This document shows positions 54,290 through 63,270 of a stretch of 64,000 bases of DNA, in pieces. The notes under the pieces are model-generated. The model did not search any database, was not told where the DNA came from, and saw nothing but the letters and a program-made list of their open reading frames with translations. The DNA comes from Arthrobacter silviterrae (GTDB lineage Bacteria > Actinomycetota > Actinomycetes > Actinomycetales > Micrococcaceae), in NCBI RefSeq assembly GCF_011045165.1, contig NZ_JAAKZI010000012.1, positions 1 to 64,000 of the forward strand, read 5' to 3'. The position numbers and the translations under genes are program-made. Positions within the stretch are counted from its first letter, which is position 1. Each line of letters begins with the position of its first letter.

Positions 54290-54789
54290 CCGGGCAGGCC
54301 TTCCCGCCCCGTGTCCTGCTGGTTTGCCGCCCCCCGGCTTGCTGCGTGCCGGGCGGCGGCTTCGAGCAATTCCGAAAGCGCCCCATGCGTTGCTGCAGCG
54401 CCTTCCCTTAACTCCCCGGGGCTGACAAACTCCGCCAGCAGCGTGGTGAGTTGCGCCCTCCCCTGACCGTAGTGGCTCTTGGTGGACAATGCCGGATTGG
54501 ACGCCGCGACCCCGGTCAGGGCGTCCTCCAGCACCTGGGGATCGCCAGCCTTCACGCCGTCGGTTTGGGCCAGTTCCTCAAGCCTGAGCAAGCGTCCGTA
54601 GACGGCCGGATTGCTGATTTTGACCCGTTGGGCCGTGGACAACTGGCTGAGCATGGGCGGGCTGAGCCCGATCACCTGGGCCAGTCCGGCCTGTGAGATG
54701 CGGTACGCGGAGGTCAATCGGGAAAACCGGGCTCCCAGCGGCTCCCCGTAGAGGGCAATTTGTTGCTCGACAACAGCCTGCTGATCCAT
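54286..54789 (-). CDS. helix-turn-helix DNA-binding protein
   Basis: A 167-residue protein with an XRE-like helix-turn-helix at residues about 22-55 (RLTSAYRISQAGLAQVIGLS, then PPMLSQLSTAQRVKISNP) and an alpha-helical C-terminal part without a recognised ligand domain. It is divergent from the VWA gene and the two candidate operators between them suggest it controls both. The 3' end shares its stop codon bases with yccF. Confidence 0.75.
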   Translation of the reverse strand: MDQQAVVEQQIALYGEPLGARFSRLTSAYRISQAGLAQVIGLSPPMLSQLSTAQRVKISNPAVYGRLLRLEELAQTDGVKAGDPQVLEDALTGVAASNPALSTKSHYGQGRAQLTTLLAEFVSPGELREGAAATHGALSELLEAAARHAASRGAANQQDTGREGLPG

Positions 54790-54822
54790 CAGACTCCTTA
54801 ACGGCGAGGGTTGCGCGAAACA

Positions 54823-54866
54823 TTCGCATATGCAAATATGTTTTCAGAACAGTTGCATTTGCAAAT
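54823..54866. promoter_or_regulatory. two candidate operators between the HTH and VWA genes
   Basis: TTCGCATATGCAAA (54823-54836) and TTGCA-TT-TGCAA (54853-54864) are related palindromes (TTGCAWWTGCAA style) about 29 bp apart centre to centre. They lie in the only divergent promoter region of this cluster and fit binding by the adjacent regulator. Confidence 0.5.
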
Positions 54867-54886
54867 CTACAGGAGGTTGTCCGAGA

Positions 54887-56827
54887 ATGACACACCGAAT
54901 CTGGCGCACAGCACTGGCGCTCCCGGCGGTCCTCGTCATCGCCGCCGGAGTCCCCGCCTCGGCTTTCGCTGGCACCGCCCCGGCGGGCACCGCAAGCACG
55001 GTCACAGCGAGCACCGACGACGCCTACACGCCCACCATGATCATTCTTGATGCCTCCGGCTCCATGGCCACGCAGGATGCACCGGGTCCACGCATCGACG
55101 CCGCGAAGAACGCAGTCATTTCGCTCGTGGACCAATTGCCGAAGGGCGCCAATGTGGGGCTTGAGGTGTATGGCACCTCCACGGGTTCCGCCGCTTCGGA
55201 CAAGCCCGCCGGCTGCCGCGACATCAAGATCCTCGCCCCCGTTGCCGCCGTCGACGGCAGCAAGATCAAGTCGGTCGTGTCAGGCATCAAGGCATCCGGC
55301 TACACCCCCATCGGCGCAGCCCTTGAAAAGGCCGCAGCCGCCCTGCCCCGGACCGGGCCCCGCTCCATTGTGCTGGTCTCCGACGGCATCGACACCTGCG
55401 CACCCCCGGACCCCTGCAAGGTGGCCAAGGACCTGAAAAGCCAGGGGCTTGACCTGGTGGTCCATACAGTGGGCTTCCGGGTTGATGACGCGGCCCGTTC
55501 ACAGCTGTCCTGCATTGCCTCGGCCACCGGTGGCAGCTATTCGGACGTTGCCGGAGCAAGCGGCCTGGCCAAGGCACTGGAGCGCCGGGTCCAGTCAGCC
55601 ATCAAACCGTACTCGGCCGTGGGGTCACCCATCAAGGGCACCGAGACTCCGGCAGGTGCCCCGCAACTTCAACCCGGGCAGTATGTGGATACGGCAGCAA
55701 CACCCATAGGGAACACGCCCTACCCGCAGGCGTCTTCGAAGTACTACACCATCGACGTCCACAAGGGCGAGACCCCGTATCTGGCAGCAACCATTATCAC
55801 GCCCTCCATCCCGCCCACGGGGTCCCTGCTGTCCGCCTCGCTGACACTGTCGTCGTCGGATCCCGGCGCTTGCCACTTCCAAAAGATGGCGCAGTCGCTC
55901 AACCTGCTCAAGAGCATCGAATCAACTACTGTGACGCTCAGCCCGGGCGAGGTGGGAGGCCCCGATTGGCCCCAGGGATGCCCCACCGATGGGAATTTGC
56001 GCGTGAAGGTGGAACGCGGCGGCGATGCGTTCCACGGACAGCCGCTGGCCATGGAACTGCTGTACCACGCTGAGCCGGCAGCCGATGCCTCCGGGCTGCC
56101 GGGCCCTGCAGCCAAGCAGCCGGCAATTGCGGTGGGCTCCGCCGGCGCCGCAACACCCATGCAGGCCGGCACCAGCTTCAACGATGCGCCACTGCTGAAA
56201 CCGGGAAGCTACGCCGACTCGATAGTTCCCGGCGAATCCGTGTTCGTCAAAGTGCACTTGGAGTGGGGCCAGCGGCTTGCATACGCGTTCCACACGGGCG
56301 TTGCCCCGGGCTCATCCGGGCTGGGCGCCATCCTGGCCAGCTCAACCGCCAGCAGCCCGCTGCGCACCGACCTGGCCCTGAGCGAAACCACCGGTACCAA
56401 TGCGTCGACAGATCTGGGCAGGCGGCCGGTCACCTTGTCCGGCTCCGCCCTGGTTCCCGTTGAATACAACAACCGCCAGTCGCCTGATGCAGGAATCCAG
56501 GCCTACGCGATCGACGGCGACTACTACGTTCGCTTGAAGGCCGGACTTTCCACCACCGCCGGACAGTCCCCCGCCATCCCGTACACGCTTCAAATCGACG
56601 TTGTGGGCTCGCCCACGCAGGGCCCGAGCTACGCAGCAGCTGCGGGCCCCACCGATGCCCCGTCGACAACCCCGTCAAGCAAGGGCCAGTCACCCTCTTC
56701 GCCAGCCGCCAGCGGAGCGCCGGCCGGAAATGCCAGTTCCGCCACGCCCTGGGTGTGGATGGGGACCGGGTTTGCCGCGCTGCTCGCCGGGGCAGCCGCC
56801 TGGCTCGTGTTCCGCCGTCGTCCTTAA
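54887..56827 (+). CDS. secreted VWA-domain protein with C-terminal membrane anchor
   Basis: A 646-residue protein: signal peptide (MTHRIWRTALALPAVLVIAA, cleaved near AFA-G), VWA domain from about residue 48 with the MIDAS motif DASGS (55-59), SGYTPIG and VLVSDGIDTC, then two beta-rich domains to about residue 590, a Ser/Pro linker, one transmembrane helix and RRRP at the end. VWA domains bind protein ligands through a metal ion. AGGAGG lies 10-15 nt before the ATG. The stop codon is shared with the convergent kinase gene (TTAA). Its ligand is unknown. Confidence 0.85.
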   Translation: MTHRIWRTALALPAVLVIAAGVPASAFAGTAPAGTASTVTASTDDAYTPTMIILDASGSMATQDAPGPRIDAAKNAVISLVDQLPKGANVGLEVYGTSTGSAASDKPAGCRDIKILAPVAAVDGSKIKSVVSGIKASGYTPIGAALEKAAAALPRTGPRSIVLVSDGIDTCAPPDPCKVAKDLKSQGLDLVVHTVGFRVDDAARSQLSCIASATGGSYSDVAGASGLAKALERRVQSAIKPYSAVGSPIKGTETPAGAPQLQPGQYVDTAATPIGNTPYPQASSKYYTIDVHKGETPYLAATIITPSIPPTGSLLSASLTLSSSDPGACHFQKMAQSLNLLKSIESTTVTLSPGEVGGPDWPQGCPTDGNLRVKVERGGDAFHGQPLAMELLYHAEPAADASGLPGPAAKQPAIAVGSAGAATPMQAGTSFNDAPLLKPGSYADSIVPGESVFVKVHLEWGQRLAYAFHTGVAPGSSGLGAILASSTASSPLRTDLALSETTGTNASTDLGRRPVTLSGSALVPVEYNNRQSPDAGIQAYAIDGDYYVRLKAGLSTTAGQSPAIPYTLQIDVVGSPTQGPSYAAAAGPTDAPSTTPSSKGQSPSSPAASGAPAGNASSATPWVWMGTGFAALLAGAAAWLVFRRRP

Positions 56828-58095
56828 GGGTGCCCGTCAGGGCCAAGCCACAGATAGCTGCCCCCCTGGCGCGTGCAAACCATTCGCACCCCGTTGATGG
56901 TGGTGGCGTTGCCTTCCTCCTGCCAGCCGCAGCCCGGGTTCGCCATGCCGGACGGCGGGACGGCGGGGGTCGAGGCCGTTTGCCCGGGATGGGGAGCTGG
57001 CTGCTGTGCCACGTTGCCGTACAGCTCCACGGCACCAATGGCCCCCGCGGCCAAAAGCAACACTCCGACGCCGGTCCAGAGCAGGGCGGCCCTGCGCCTC
57101 ACCCCACCAGTCGACGGCGACCATGGCCGGGCCGCCCGCCCCGCACCAGTCCCCGCGTCAACGATCCGCCCGCCCTCCACGAAGGGCCCGGAAATGACCC
57201 GGGTTTCCGGGGGCGCCGCGGGGACGTCTCCAAGGTCCGTGGTCCGCCCCGGCGGATGCCCGTTGGAGGCCAGCTGCTCAAGGACCTCCACGGGTTCGCC
57301 GTCCCGGGTCCGCGGCTGATCATCCCTGCCGGCAGCAGCCAGCAACGCCCGGGCAGCCGTGGCCGACGGCGGCCGAAGCGCAGGATCCGGCTCCCGCAAT
57401 GCACCCAGCACTGCCCGCAGCGCCGGGTCCCGCACCTCCGCGCCCTCGCGGCGCCCTGCCAGATCAGGTTCCACACCGGACAGCAGCGCCTCGGCAAGCT
57501 GGCCCGCCGCGTACAGGTCCTGCCCCTGGTGCGGCCCGGACAATCCCCGGCTTACCTCCGGGGCCAGGTAGCCTGGCGTGCCGAACACGGCGCCGGTTTC
57601 CGTCAGGCGCGGATCCTTCAACCCGACGGCGAGGCCAAAATCTGTCAGCAGGATGTCCATCCTCCCGGAACCGGTGGGCTCCAGGAGGACATTGGCCGTT
57701 TTCACGTCCCGGTGGACCAGCCCCGCACCGTGAACGTGCTCAAGGGCTTCCAAAAGTTGGTCAAGGACCACGGCCGCAGTGCCCTCCGCCAGCGGCCCAT
57801 AGTCGCCCAGGAGGGTGCTCAGCGGGCCTCCCGAGACCAGTTTGCTCGCTATCACGACGGCATCGTCCTCGGCAGCCCAGGCATAGGGGGCCAGCACATG
57901 GGGCCCAACAACCCGGATCGACTGCTCCCGGACGAAGCGCAGCAAATCGCCCGCATCCCTGCGCCGCAACACCTTCGCGGCGCACTCTGTCCCAGTGCGC
58001 CGGTCAAAGGCACGCCAGATCACGCCGCTTCCCCCTCGGGCGATGGGATCCTCCAGCGCAAACCGCCCGGCAATCACGTCGGTCATGGTCTCCAT
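56824..58095 (-). CDS. membrane-bound Ser/Thr protein kinase (Hanks type)
   Basis: A 423-residue kinase. The catalytic domain (about 8-265) has the glycine loop ARGGSGVIW, Lys in CAAKVLRR, catalytic HRDVKTANVLL, DFG in LTDFGLAVG and APE in YLAPEVSRG, so it should be active. A juxtamembrane linker, one helix (LLWTGVGVLLLAAGAIGAVE) and a small extracellular tail of about 60 residues with two cysteines (NPGCGWQEEG and MVCTRQGG) follow; no PASTA repeats. ATG 58095 or 58086 both fit. Tail-to-tail with the VWA gene suggests a sensing pair, but that is inference. Confidence 0.88.
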   Translation of the reverse strand: METMTDVIAGRFALEDPIARGGSGVIWRAFDRRTGTECAAKVLRRRDAGDLLRFVREQSIRVVGPHVLAPYAWAAEDDAVVIASKLVSGGPLSTLLGDYGPLAEGTAAVVLDQLLEALEHVHGAGLVHRDVKTANVLLEPTGSGRMDILLTDFGLAVGLKDPRLTETGAVFGTPGYLAPEVSRGLSGPHQGQDLYAAGQLAEALLSGVEPDLAGRREGAEVRDPALRAVLGALREPDPALRPPSATAARALLAAAGRDDQPRTRDGEPVEVLEQLASNGHPPGRTTDLGDVPAAPPETRVISGPFVEGGRIVDAGTGAGRAARPWSPSTGGVRRRAALLWTGVGVLLLAAGAIGAVELYGNVAQQPAPHPGQTASTPAVPPSGMANPGCGWQEEGNATTINGVRMVCTRQGGSYLWLGPDGHP

Positions 58096-58175
58096 TATTG
58101 CCGCCACGGCCTTCCCCCGGTCAAAGACGGGGTGATCCGGATGACGGTGCCTACCCGCAGCTGCCCGGAGCGACG

Positions 58176-58181
58176 TAGCCT
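58176..58181 (+). promoter_or_regulatory. leaderless -10 element of the second aldo/keto reductase
   Basis: TAGCCT lies 7 nt before the ATG at 58189. Confidence 0.5.
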
Positions 58182-58188
58182 TGACCCC

Positions 58189-59196
58189 ATGAACAGGATC
58201 CTGCTTGGAGACAATCTTGAAGTGAGTCCGCTGGGCTTTGGCGGCATGGCACTGACCCCCGTCTACGGCGCGGTGGACCCGGCGGAGGCCCTCCAAACCC
58301 TCCACCATGCCGTGGACGCGGGCGTGACCTTCATTGACACGGCCAACATCTACGGGGGCGGTTCCAATGAGGAGCTCATCGCCCAGCTGCTGAAGACCCG
58401 GCGGAACGAAGTCCAGCTGGCCACCAAGTTCGCGCTGGTGGGCAGCCCGGCCACGGGATATTCGGACATCCGCGGGGACGCCGCCCACGTCAGGGAAGCC
58501 ATCGACGAATCCCTCCGCAGGCTCGGCACCGACTCCGTTGACCTGTACTACATGCACCGCCGCGACGTCCGCGTGCCCCTCGAGGAGACCGTTGGCGCCA
58601 TGGCGGAACTGGTGGCGGCCGGCAAGGTCCGCCACCTGGGCCTGTCCGAGGTCACCGCGGAGGAGCTCCGCACGGCCCACGCCGTCCACCCCATTGCGGC
58701 AGTCCAAAGCGAATGGTCCATCTGGAGCCGCGACGTGGAGGCCCATGTGGTCCCCGCCGCGGCCGAACTCGGCGTTGGGCTGGTCCCCTATTCCCCGCTG
58801 GGCCGCGGCTTCCTCACCGGCACCATCCACGCGCAGGATTTGGGCCCGGGCGACTTCCGCCACAACATCCCCCGCTTCGCCGAGGGCGCGCTGGAGGCGA
58901 ACCAGCAAATGGCCGACGCCGTTCGGCAGGTCGCGGGCGAACTCACCCGGGCGCTGGGCAGGGAAACAACGCCGGCGCAGGTGGCCCTGGCCTGGCTGTA
59001 CGGGCAGGGCCGGGCCTTCGGGCTTGCCGTGGTGCCCATCCCTGGCACGCGGCGGGCCGAACGGATTGACGAAAACCTGGGCGCACTGGCCCTTGAGCTG
59101 AGCCCGGCGCAACGGGAGGTCCTCGGGAAGGCGGCAGACGCCGTCGTCGGTTTCCGCGCCCAAGACCCAAGCTGGGTTTCGCAGGGGCGTGAATAG
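58189..59196 (+). CDS. aldo/keto reductase
   Basis: A 335-residue NADPH-dependent oxidoreductase with the tetrad Asp50 and Tyr55 (FIDTANIYG), Lys80 (LATKF) and His123 (YYMHRRD). The C-terminal LVPYSPLGRGFLTG and IPGTRRAERIDEN bind cofactor. It shares domain layout and motifs with the reductase at 49818 and is probably a paralogue. The start is placed 7 nt after a -10 hexamer; the open frame extends far upstream but that part is antisense to the kinase gene. Confidence 0.91.
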   Translation: MNRILLGDNLEVSPLGFGGMALTPVYGAVDPAEALQTLHHAVDAGVTFIDTANIYGGGSNEELIAQLLKTRRNEVQLATKFALVGSPATGYSDIRGDAAHVREAIDESLRRLGTDSVDLYYMHRRDVRVPLEETVGAMAELVAAGKVRHLGLSEVTAEELRTAHAVHPIAAVQSEWSIWSRDVEAHVVPAAAELGVGLVPYSPLGRGFLTGTIHAQDLGPGDFRHNIPRFAEGALEANQQMADAVRQVAGELTRALGRETTPAQVALAWLYGQGRAFGLAVVPIPGTRRAERIDENLGALALELSPAQREVLGKAADAVVGFRAQDPSWVSQGRE

Positions 59197-59209
59197 GGGC
59201 GAAACCGCG

Positions 59210-59215
59210 TAAGCT
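59210..59215 (+). promoter_or_regulatory. leaderless -10 element of the small membrane protein gene at 59222
   Basis: TAAGCT and a GGGGCC gap precede the ATG at 59222, as at 47610. Confidence 0.5.
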
Positions 59216-59221
59216 GGGGCC

Positions 59222-59455
59222 ATGCGCAACAAAGCCGATTGGCTGGACATCGTGGTGAGCTTCGCCAGTTTTGCGGCCATGATCATGGTCCTGTCCCTGG
59301 CCCGCTTTTCGCTGCCCCTGAAGATTTTCCTGGCGTTTGGCGTCTCGATTGCGATCACCAGCGGCTGGGCCTACTACAAGCGGAAAACACGCAAGCGCCG
59401 CTCCGACCCCAAGCGCCTGCACGTTTACAGCGTCAAGAACGTGGACGACAAGTAG
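59222..59455 (+). CDS. small two-helix membrane protein
   Basis: A 77-residue protein with two hydrophobic stretches (LDIVVSFASFAAMIMVLSLA and LPLKIFLAFGVSIAITSGWA) and a strongly basic C-terminal tail (YYKRKTRKRRSDPKRLHVY). No family recognised. It has a leaderless-type promoter, and its TAG stop overlaps the GTG start of the HutD gene (TAGTG), so the two are translationally coupled. Confidence 0.7.
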   Translation: MRNKADWLDIVVSFASFAAMIMVLSLARFSLPLKIFLAFGVSIAITSGWAYYKRKTRKRRSDPKRLHVYSVKNVDDK

Positions 59456-59997
59456 TGGGGATCATTCGCTACGCGGCGTTGAAGGCTGCCCCGTGGGCCA
59501 ATGGCGGCGGTGTCACCCGGCAGGTGGCTGCGGGCCCGGACCCCGCGAACTGGGACTGGCGCATCAGCATTGCCGAAGTGGCCAAGGCCGGGGCGTTTTC
59601 AGCGTTTCCCGGCATGGAGCGGATCATCACCATCATTGACGGCGAACTCATTGCCCTGACCGTGGACGGTGCCGAACGGGCCGTCGAAAAGTTCCGCCCG
59701 TTCCGCTTTTCCGGGGACTCCGACACCTCCGCCACCCTGCCCACGGGCGCGCTGAAGGACCTCAACCTCATCACCCGGCGCGGGGCCTTCGCGGGCCACG
59801 CCACCATCCTGGAACTGTCCAAGAAGCGCCCGCACCCCGTGTTTGCCGGCCAGTATGCCGTGCTGCTGCAGGGATCGGCCACCGTCTCGCCTGCCGATGA
59901 GGCGCTGGCCAGGTTTGACACCGTGGTGGGTTCCGATGACGCTCCGGAGATTTCCGGCCGCGGCTTCCTGGCCGTGCTGAGCATCGACCGGGCCTGA
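59455..59997 (+). CDS. HutD family protein
   Basis: A 180-residue cupin-fold protein of the HutD/Ves family: IIRYAALKAAPWANGGGVTR near the start, WDWRISIAEVAKAGAFSAFP, then GMERIITIIDGELIAL, and LNLITRRGAFAGHATI later. HutD proteins are found with histidine-utilisation operons, but no hut gene is nearby. The GTG at 59455 overlaps the stop of the upstream membrane protein; the frame is open further 5' but that part lacks family similarity. Confidence 0.85.
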   Translation: MGIIRYAALKAAPWANGGGVTRQVAAGPDPANWDWRISIAEVAKAGAFSAFPGMERIITIIDGELIALTVDGAERAVEKFRPFRFSGDSDTSATLPTGALKDLNLITRRGAFAGHATILELSKKRPHPVFAGQYAVLLQGSATVSPADEALARFDTVVGSDDAPEISGRGFLAVLSIDRA

Positions 59998-60022
59998 CCT
60001 TCGCCCGAAGTGGTCCAGCGGG

Positions 60023-60226
60023 CTAGGGCGTGCCGTTCCGGTCCCACACAACGCGGATCTTGACGCCGCCGCGCGAGGTATGTTCCACGTGCGTCTTGAT
60101 CTGGGACTGCGGCGCACCCATTTCGGCGATCTTGTGCTCATAGTCAGCCACCAGCACGGCCAGCGACTCATCGGTCCACTCGCCTTCGGGGACAAGGGTT
60201 GAAATCTCCACATCGTCTGACGCCAT
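60023..60226 (-). CDS. small conserved-looking hypothetical protein
   Basis: A 67-residue acidic protein (MASDDVEISTLVPEGEWTDE) ending in a basic strand (RGGVKIRVVWDRNGTP). GGGAG lies about 8 nt before the ATG at 60226. Codon bias is normal for this genome. No family recognised. It is divergent from the antiporter gene. Confidence 0.6.
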   Translation of the reverse strand: MASDDVEISTLVPEGEWTDESLAVLVADYEHKIAEMGAPQSQIKTHVEHTSRGGVKIRVVWDRNGTP

Positions 60227-60352
60227 GGCCGTAGCTCCCGTCACTAGCTGCGCCAGCACCCCTTGCAGCGGGCTGGCCGTGAACTCCACGGTAAATCCTT
60301 CGGCGCAGCCGTGCAATAGGCTATGGACCACCATCACATTCCAGGAGGCGGC

Positions 60353-61498
60353 ATGGGATTTCCGGGGTTGGCACTCATTTGCGTGGCCGCACTGCTGGGC
60401 CCGCTCCTGGCGCTTCCCCGCAAGTGGCACATCCCGGTGGTGATCGGCGAGCTGCTGGCGGGGATCATCGTCGGGCGCACCGGGCTGAACCTGGTGAATC
60501 CGGCCGAGCCCACCTTCACCTTCCTGGCCGACATGGGCTTTGCGCTCGTCATGTTCGTGGCGGGCAGCCACGTCCCCGTCCGCGACCGGCAAATCCGTGC
60601 GGCCCTGGGCAGCGGCGCCGTGCGCCTCCTGGCGGTGGCCGCAGTCGCAGCCGCGGCGGGCATCGGCCTGGCTGCCTTATTCGGCAACGGTCACGCACCC
60701 CTCTACATTGTCCTGCTGGCGTCTTCCTCCGCCGCCCTGGTGCTGCCGATTGTGGGCTCCCTGAAGCTCTCCGGCCCGCCCGTCCTGGCCATGACGGCGC
60801 AGGTGGCCATGGCAGACACTCTCGCCATCACCGCCCTGCCCCTGGCACTCAACCCGGCAACGGCCGGCCGTGCGGCGCTTGGTTCGGCAGCCGTGTTGGC
60901 GAGTGCCGCCGTCGTGCTTGTCATTTTGCGCCGGGCGGACCGGGAGGGGCTGCGGCGGCGCGTCCACAGGCTCTCCGAGAACCGCAAGTTCGCCCTGGAG
61001 CTCAGGATCCAGCTGGCCGTGCTGTTCGCGCTGGCCGGGCTGGCGGTCTGGAGCCATGTGTCGATCATGCTCGCCGGGTTCGCGTTCGGGCTGGCGGTTT
61101 CGGCGGTGGGCGAACCGCGGCGCCTGGCACACCAGCTCTTTGCCCTGACGGAGGGGTTTCTGGGGCCGCTGTTCTTCCTGTGGCTGGGCGCGTCCCTGGA
61201 CCTGGGCGAGCTGGGCACACACCCGCAAATGCTCCTGCTGGGGCTGGCGCTTGGCGTGGGGGCCATCGGAGTGCATTCGGTGTCGCGGTTTTTCGGGCTG
61301 CCGCTGCCACTGGGCGTGCTGTCGGCATCACAGCTGGGCGTGCCGATTGCCGCCGCGACCATCGGGCTCCAACAAAACCTGCTGGCCCCGGGCGAACCCG
61401 CCGCGCTGGTCCTGGGGGCCCTGGTCACCATGGCTGCCGCCACCGTTGCCGGGGCGGTGCAGTCCCGGGCCGGCGCTGCGGCTGGCGCCAAGGGTTAG
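60353..61498 (+). CDS. cation:proton antiporter, CPA2 type
   Basis: A 381-residue membrane protein with about 11-12 helices. The N-terminal KWHIPVVIGELLAGIIVGRT is the signature of the KefB/NhaA-like CPA2 family, and VAMADTLAITALPLALNP is in the place of the ion-binding helix pair. It lacks a C-terminal TrkA-N domain. AGGAGG lies 6 nt before the ATG at 60353. It likely exchanges Na+ or K+ for protons; selectivity cannot be told from sequence. Confidence 0.85.
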   Translation: MGFPGLALICVAALLGPLLALPRKWHIPVVIGELLAGIIVGRTGLNLVNPAEPTFTFLADMGFALVMFVAGSHVPVRDRQIRAALGSGAVRLLAVAAVAAAAGIGLAALFGNGHAPLYIVLLASSSAALVLPIVGSLKLSGPPVLAMTAQVAMADTLAITALPLALNPATAGRAALGSAAVLASAAVVLVILRRADREGLRRRVHRLSENRKFALELRIQLAVLFALAGLAVWSHVSIMLAGFAFGLAVSAVGEPRRLAHQLFALTEGFLGPLFFLWLGASLDLGELGTHPQMLLLGLALGVGAIGVHSVSRFFGLPLPLGVLSASQLGVPIAAATIGLQQNLLAPGEPAALVLGALVTMAAATVAGAVQSRAGAAAGAKG

Positions 61499-61516
61499 GC
61501 CGGCGCTGCGCAGCCG

Positions 61517-61565
61517 TTAACGCACGACGCCGGCACCCCAGTTGGGTGCCGGCGCGTTGCGTTAA
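61517..61565. terminator. bidirectional hairpin between antiporter and helicase genes
   Basis: CGCCGGCACCC and GGGTGCCGGCG form an 11-bp stem with loop CAGTT, extended outward by TTAACGCA/TTGCGTTAA with small bulges. It lies between the two convergent genes. Confidence 0.8.
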
Positions 61566-61575
61566 GCGGTGGGGA

Positions 61576-63270
61576 CTAGCGGCCGCGGCGCTGGTTCGAC
61601 GCAGGGGCCGAGGCGCGGCGGGAGCCGCCGGCGCGGGCCGGGCGACCGGAGCCGCCGCCGTTGGCGTTGTAGCTGCCGCCGGAGGTGCCGCCCGTGTTGG
61701 AGGACCACACGGCTCCCGTGCCGGCAGCGCGGGATGCGCTGCGCGGGGCGTCGTTGCTGTGGGAGGAACCGCGGTGTGCGGAGCCCTGCGGGGCGCGGTT
61801 GCTGCGGGCCACATCGCCGTCACGGGCGGGGCGTCCCTCGCCGGCCGCGCGGGCCGGGCGCCCGGCGCCGCCAAAGCGGGCCGACTGCGGCTGGCCTTCA
61901 CGGCGCTCCGAGCGGTTGCCTGCGGCAGGGGCGTCGGCGGAAACGCGTCCACGTCCGCCGCGGCCGCCACGGCCGCCGGCGGTGGGGGCTGCGCCCGAGC
62001 GGGCGCGCTTGCGCTGGGCGTTGGCACCCGTGGAGGTGCCGCCGCCTTCGGCCGGACGCTTGGCTGCCAGGAGGGCCGCGCGGGTGCGTGGGTCAATCTT
62101 GTCGGCAACGTCGCCCACCAGTGTGGCGATGACCGGCGAACTGGCGGTGACGCGCTCAAAGTTCACGTCCACGCCGGCTGCCCTCATGAGCTTCTTGACG
62201 TCGCCCTGCTGCTCGGGCAGCGTCAGGGTGACCACCACGCCGTCGGAGCCGGCACGGGCCGTGCGGCCGGAGCGGTGCAGGTACGCCTTGTGCTCCGTGG
62301 GCGGGTCAACGTGGATGACCAGTTCAATGTCGTCCACGTGCACGCCGCGGGCGGCAACGTCGGTGGCGACCAGGACGCGGACGCCGCCGGTGGAGAACTC
62401 GGCCAGGTTCCGGTCGCGGGCGTTCTGCGAGAGGTTTCCGTGCAGGTCGACGGCGGGGATGCCGGCGTCGGTCAGGGTCTTGGCCAGCTTGCGGGCGTGG
62501 TGCTTGGTGCGCATGAACAGGATGCGGCGCCCGGCACCCGAGGCCAGTTCCACGAGAACCTGCTTCTTGACGGTCTGGTCATTGACCACCAGCACGTGGT
62601 GCTCCATGGTGGAAACGGCGGCCTTGGCCTCGTCCACCGAGTGCGTGAGCTGGTTGGAGAGGTAGCGCTGGACAATCTTGTCCACACCGTTGTCCAGCGT
62701 GGCGGAGAACAGCATGCGCTGGCCCTGGGTGGGCGTGGTGTCCAGCAGGCGCTTGACGACGGGGAGGAAGCCGAGGTCGGCCATGTGGTCGGCCTCGTCC
62801 AGGACCGTGATCTCCACGCTTTCCAGCGAGACGACGCGCTGCTTCATCAGGTCTTCGAGGCGGCCCGGGCAGGCAATGACAATGTCGACGCCGGCGCGCA
62901 GCGCCTTTTCCTGACGGGCCTGGGAGACGCCGCCGTAGATGACGGTGGTGTTCAGGCCCATGGCCTTGGCCAGCGGCTCGATGGTGTTGTTCAGCTGGGT
63001 GGCCAGCTCGCGCGTGGGCGCCAGGACCAGGCCCAAGGGGCGGCCGGGCTTGCGGAAGTACGGGGCCTCGCGCTCGGCCAAACGGGCCACGAGCGGGATG
63101 GCGAAGGCAATGGTCTTGCCGGAGCCGGTGCGGCCGCGGCCCAAGACGTCCCGGCCGGCCAACGTGTCCGGAAGGGTCTTGACCTGGATGGGGAATGCTT
63201 CCTCAATGCCATTGGAGGCAAGCGAAGCAACAATTTCCTTGGGCGCGCCAAGGGCAGCAAAAGTTGTCAT
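61576..63270 (-). CDS. DEAD-box RNA helicase with Arg/Gly-rich tail
   Basis: A 564-residue helicase. Q motif (EEAFPIQVKTLP), Walker A GRTGSGKT (46-53), PTRELA, DEAD in VLDEADHM, SAT in LFSATLD and HRSGRTAR are intact, so both RecA domains (to about residue 365) should work. The last 170 residues are disordered and rich in Arg, Gly, Ala and Ser (GGRGGRGGRGR, SNRAPQG), an RGG-type RNA-binding tail. Such proteins serve in ribosome assembly and cold growth. The first ATG of the frame at 63270 is taken as start. Confidence 0.93.
   Translation of the reverse strand: MTTFAALGAPKEIVASLASNGIEEAFPIQVKTLPDTLAGRDVLGRGRTGSGKTIAFAIPLVARLAEREAPYFRKPGRPLGLVLAPTRELATQLNNTIEPLAKAMGLNTTVIYGGVSQARQEKALRAGVDIVIACPGRLEDLMKQRVVSLESVEITVLDEADHMADLGFLPVVKRLLDTTPTQGQRMLFSATLDNGVDKIVQRYLSNQLTHSVDEAKAAVSTMEHHVLVVNDQTVKKQVLVELASGAGRRILFMRTKHHARKLAKTLTDAGIPAVDLHGNLSQNARDRNLAEFSTGGVRVLVATDVAARGVHVDDIELVIHVDPPTEHKAYLHRSGRTARAGSDGVVVTLTLPEQQGDVKKLMRAAGVDVNFERVTASSPVIATLVGDVADKIDPRTRAALLAAKRPAEGGGTSTGANAQRKRARSGAAPTAGGRGGRGGRGRVSADAPAAGNRSERREGQPQSARFGGAGRPARAAGEGRPARDGDVARSNRAPQGSAHRGSSHSNDAPRSASRAAGTGAVWSSNTGGTSGGSYNANGGGSGRPARAGGSRRASAPASNQRRGR

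Noticed and set aside
58096-59358. N-terminal extension of the kinase frame across the second aldo/keto reductase
   Set aside because: The extension is antisense to a clear reductase gene and has no domain; the kinase fold starts right after ATG 58095.
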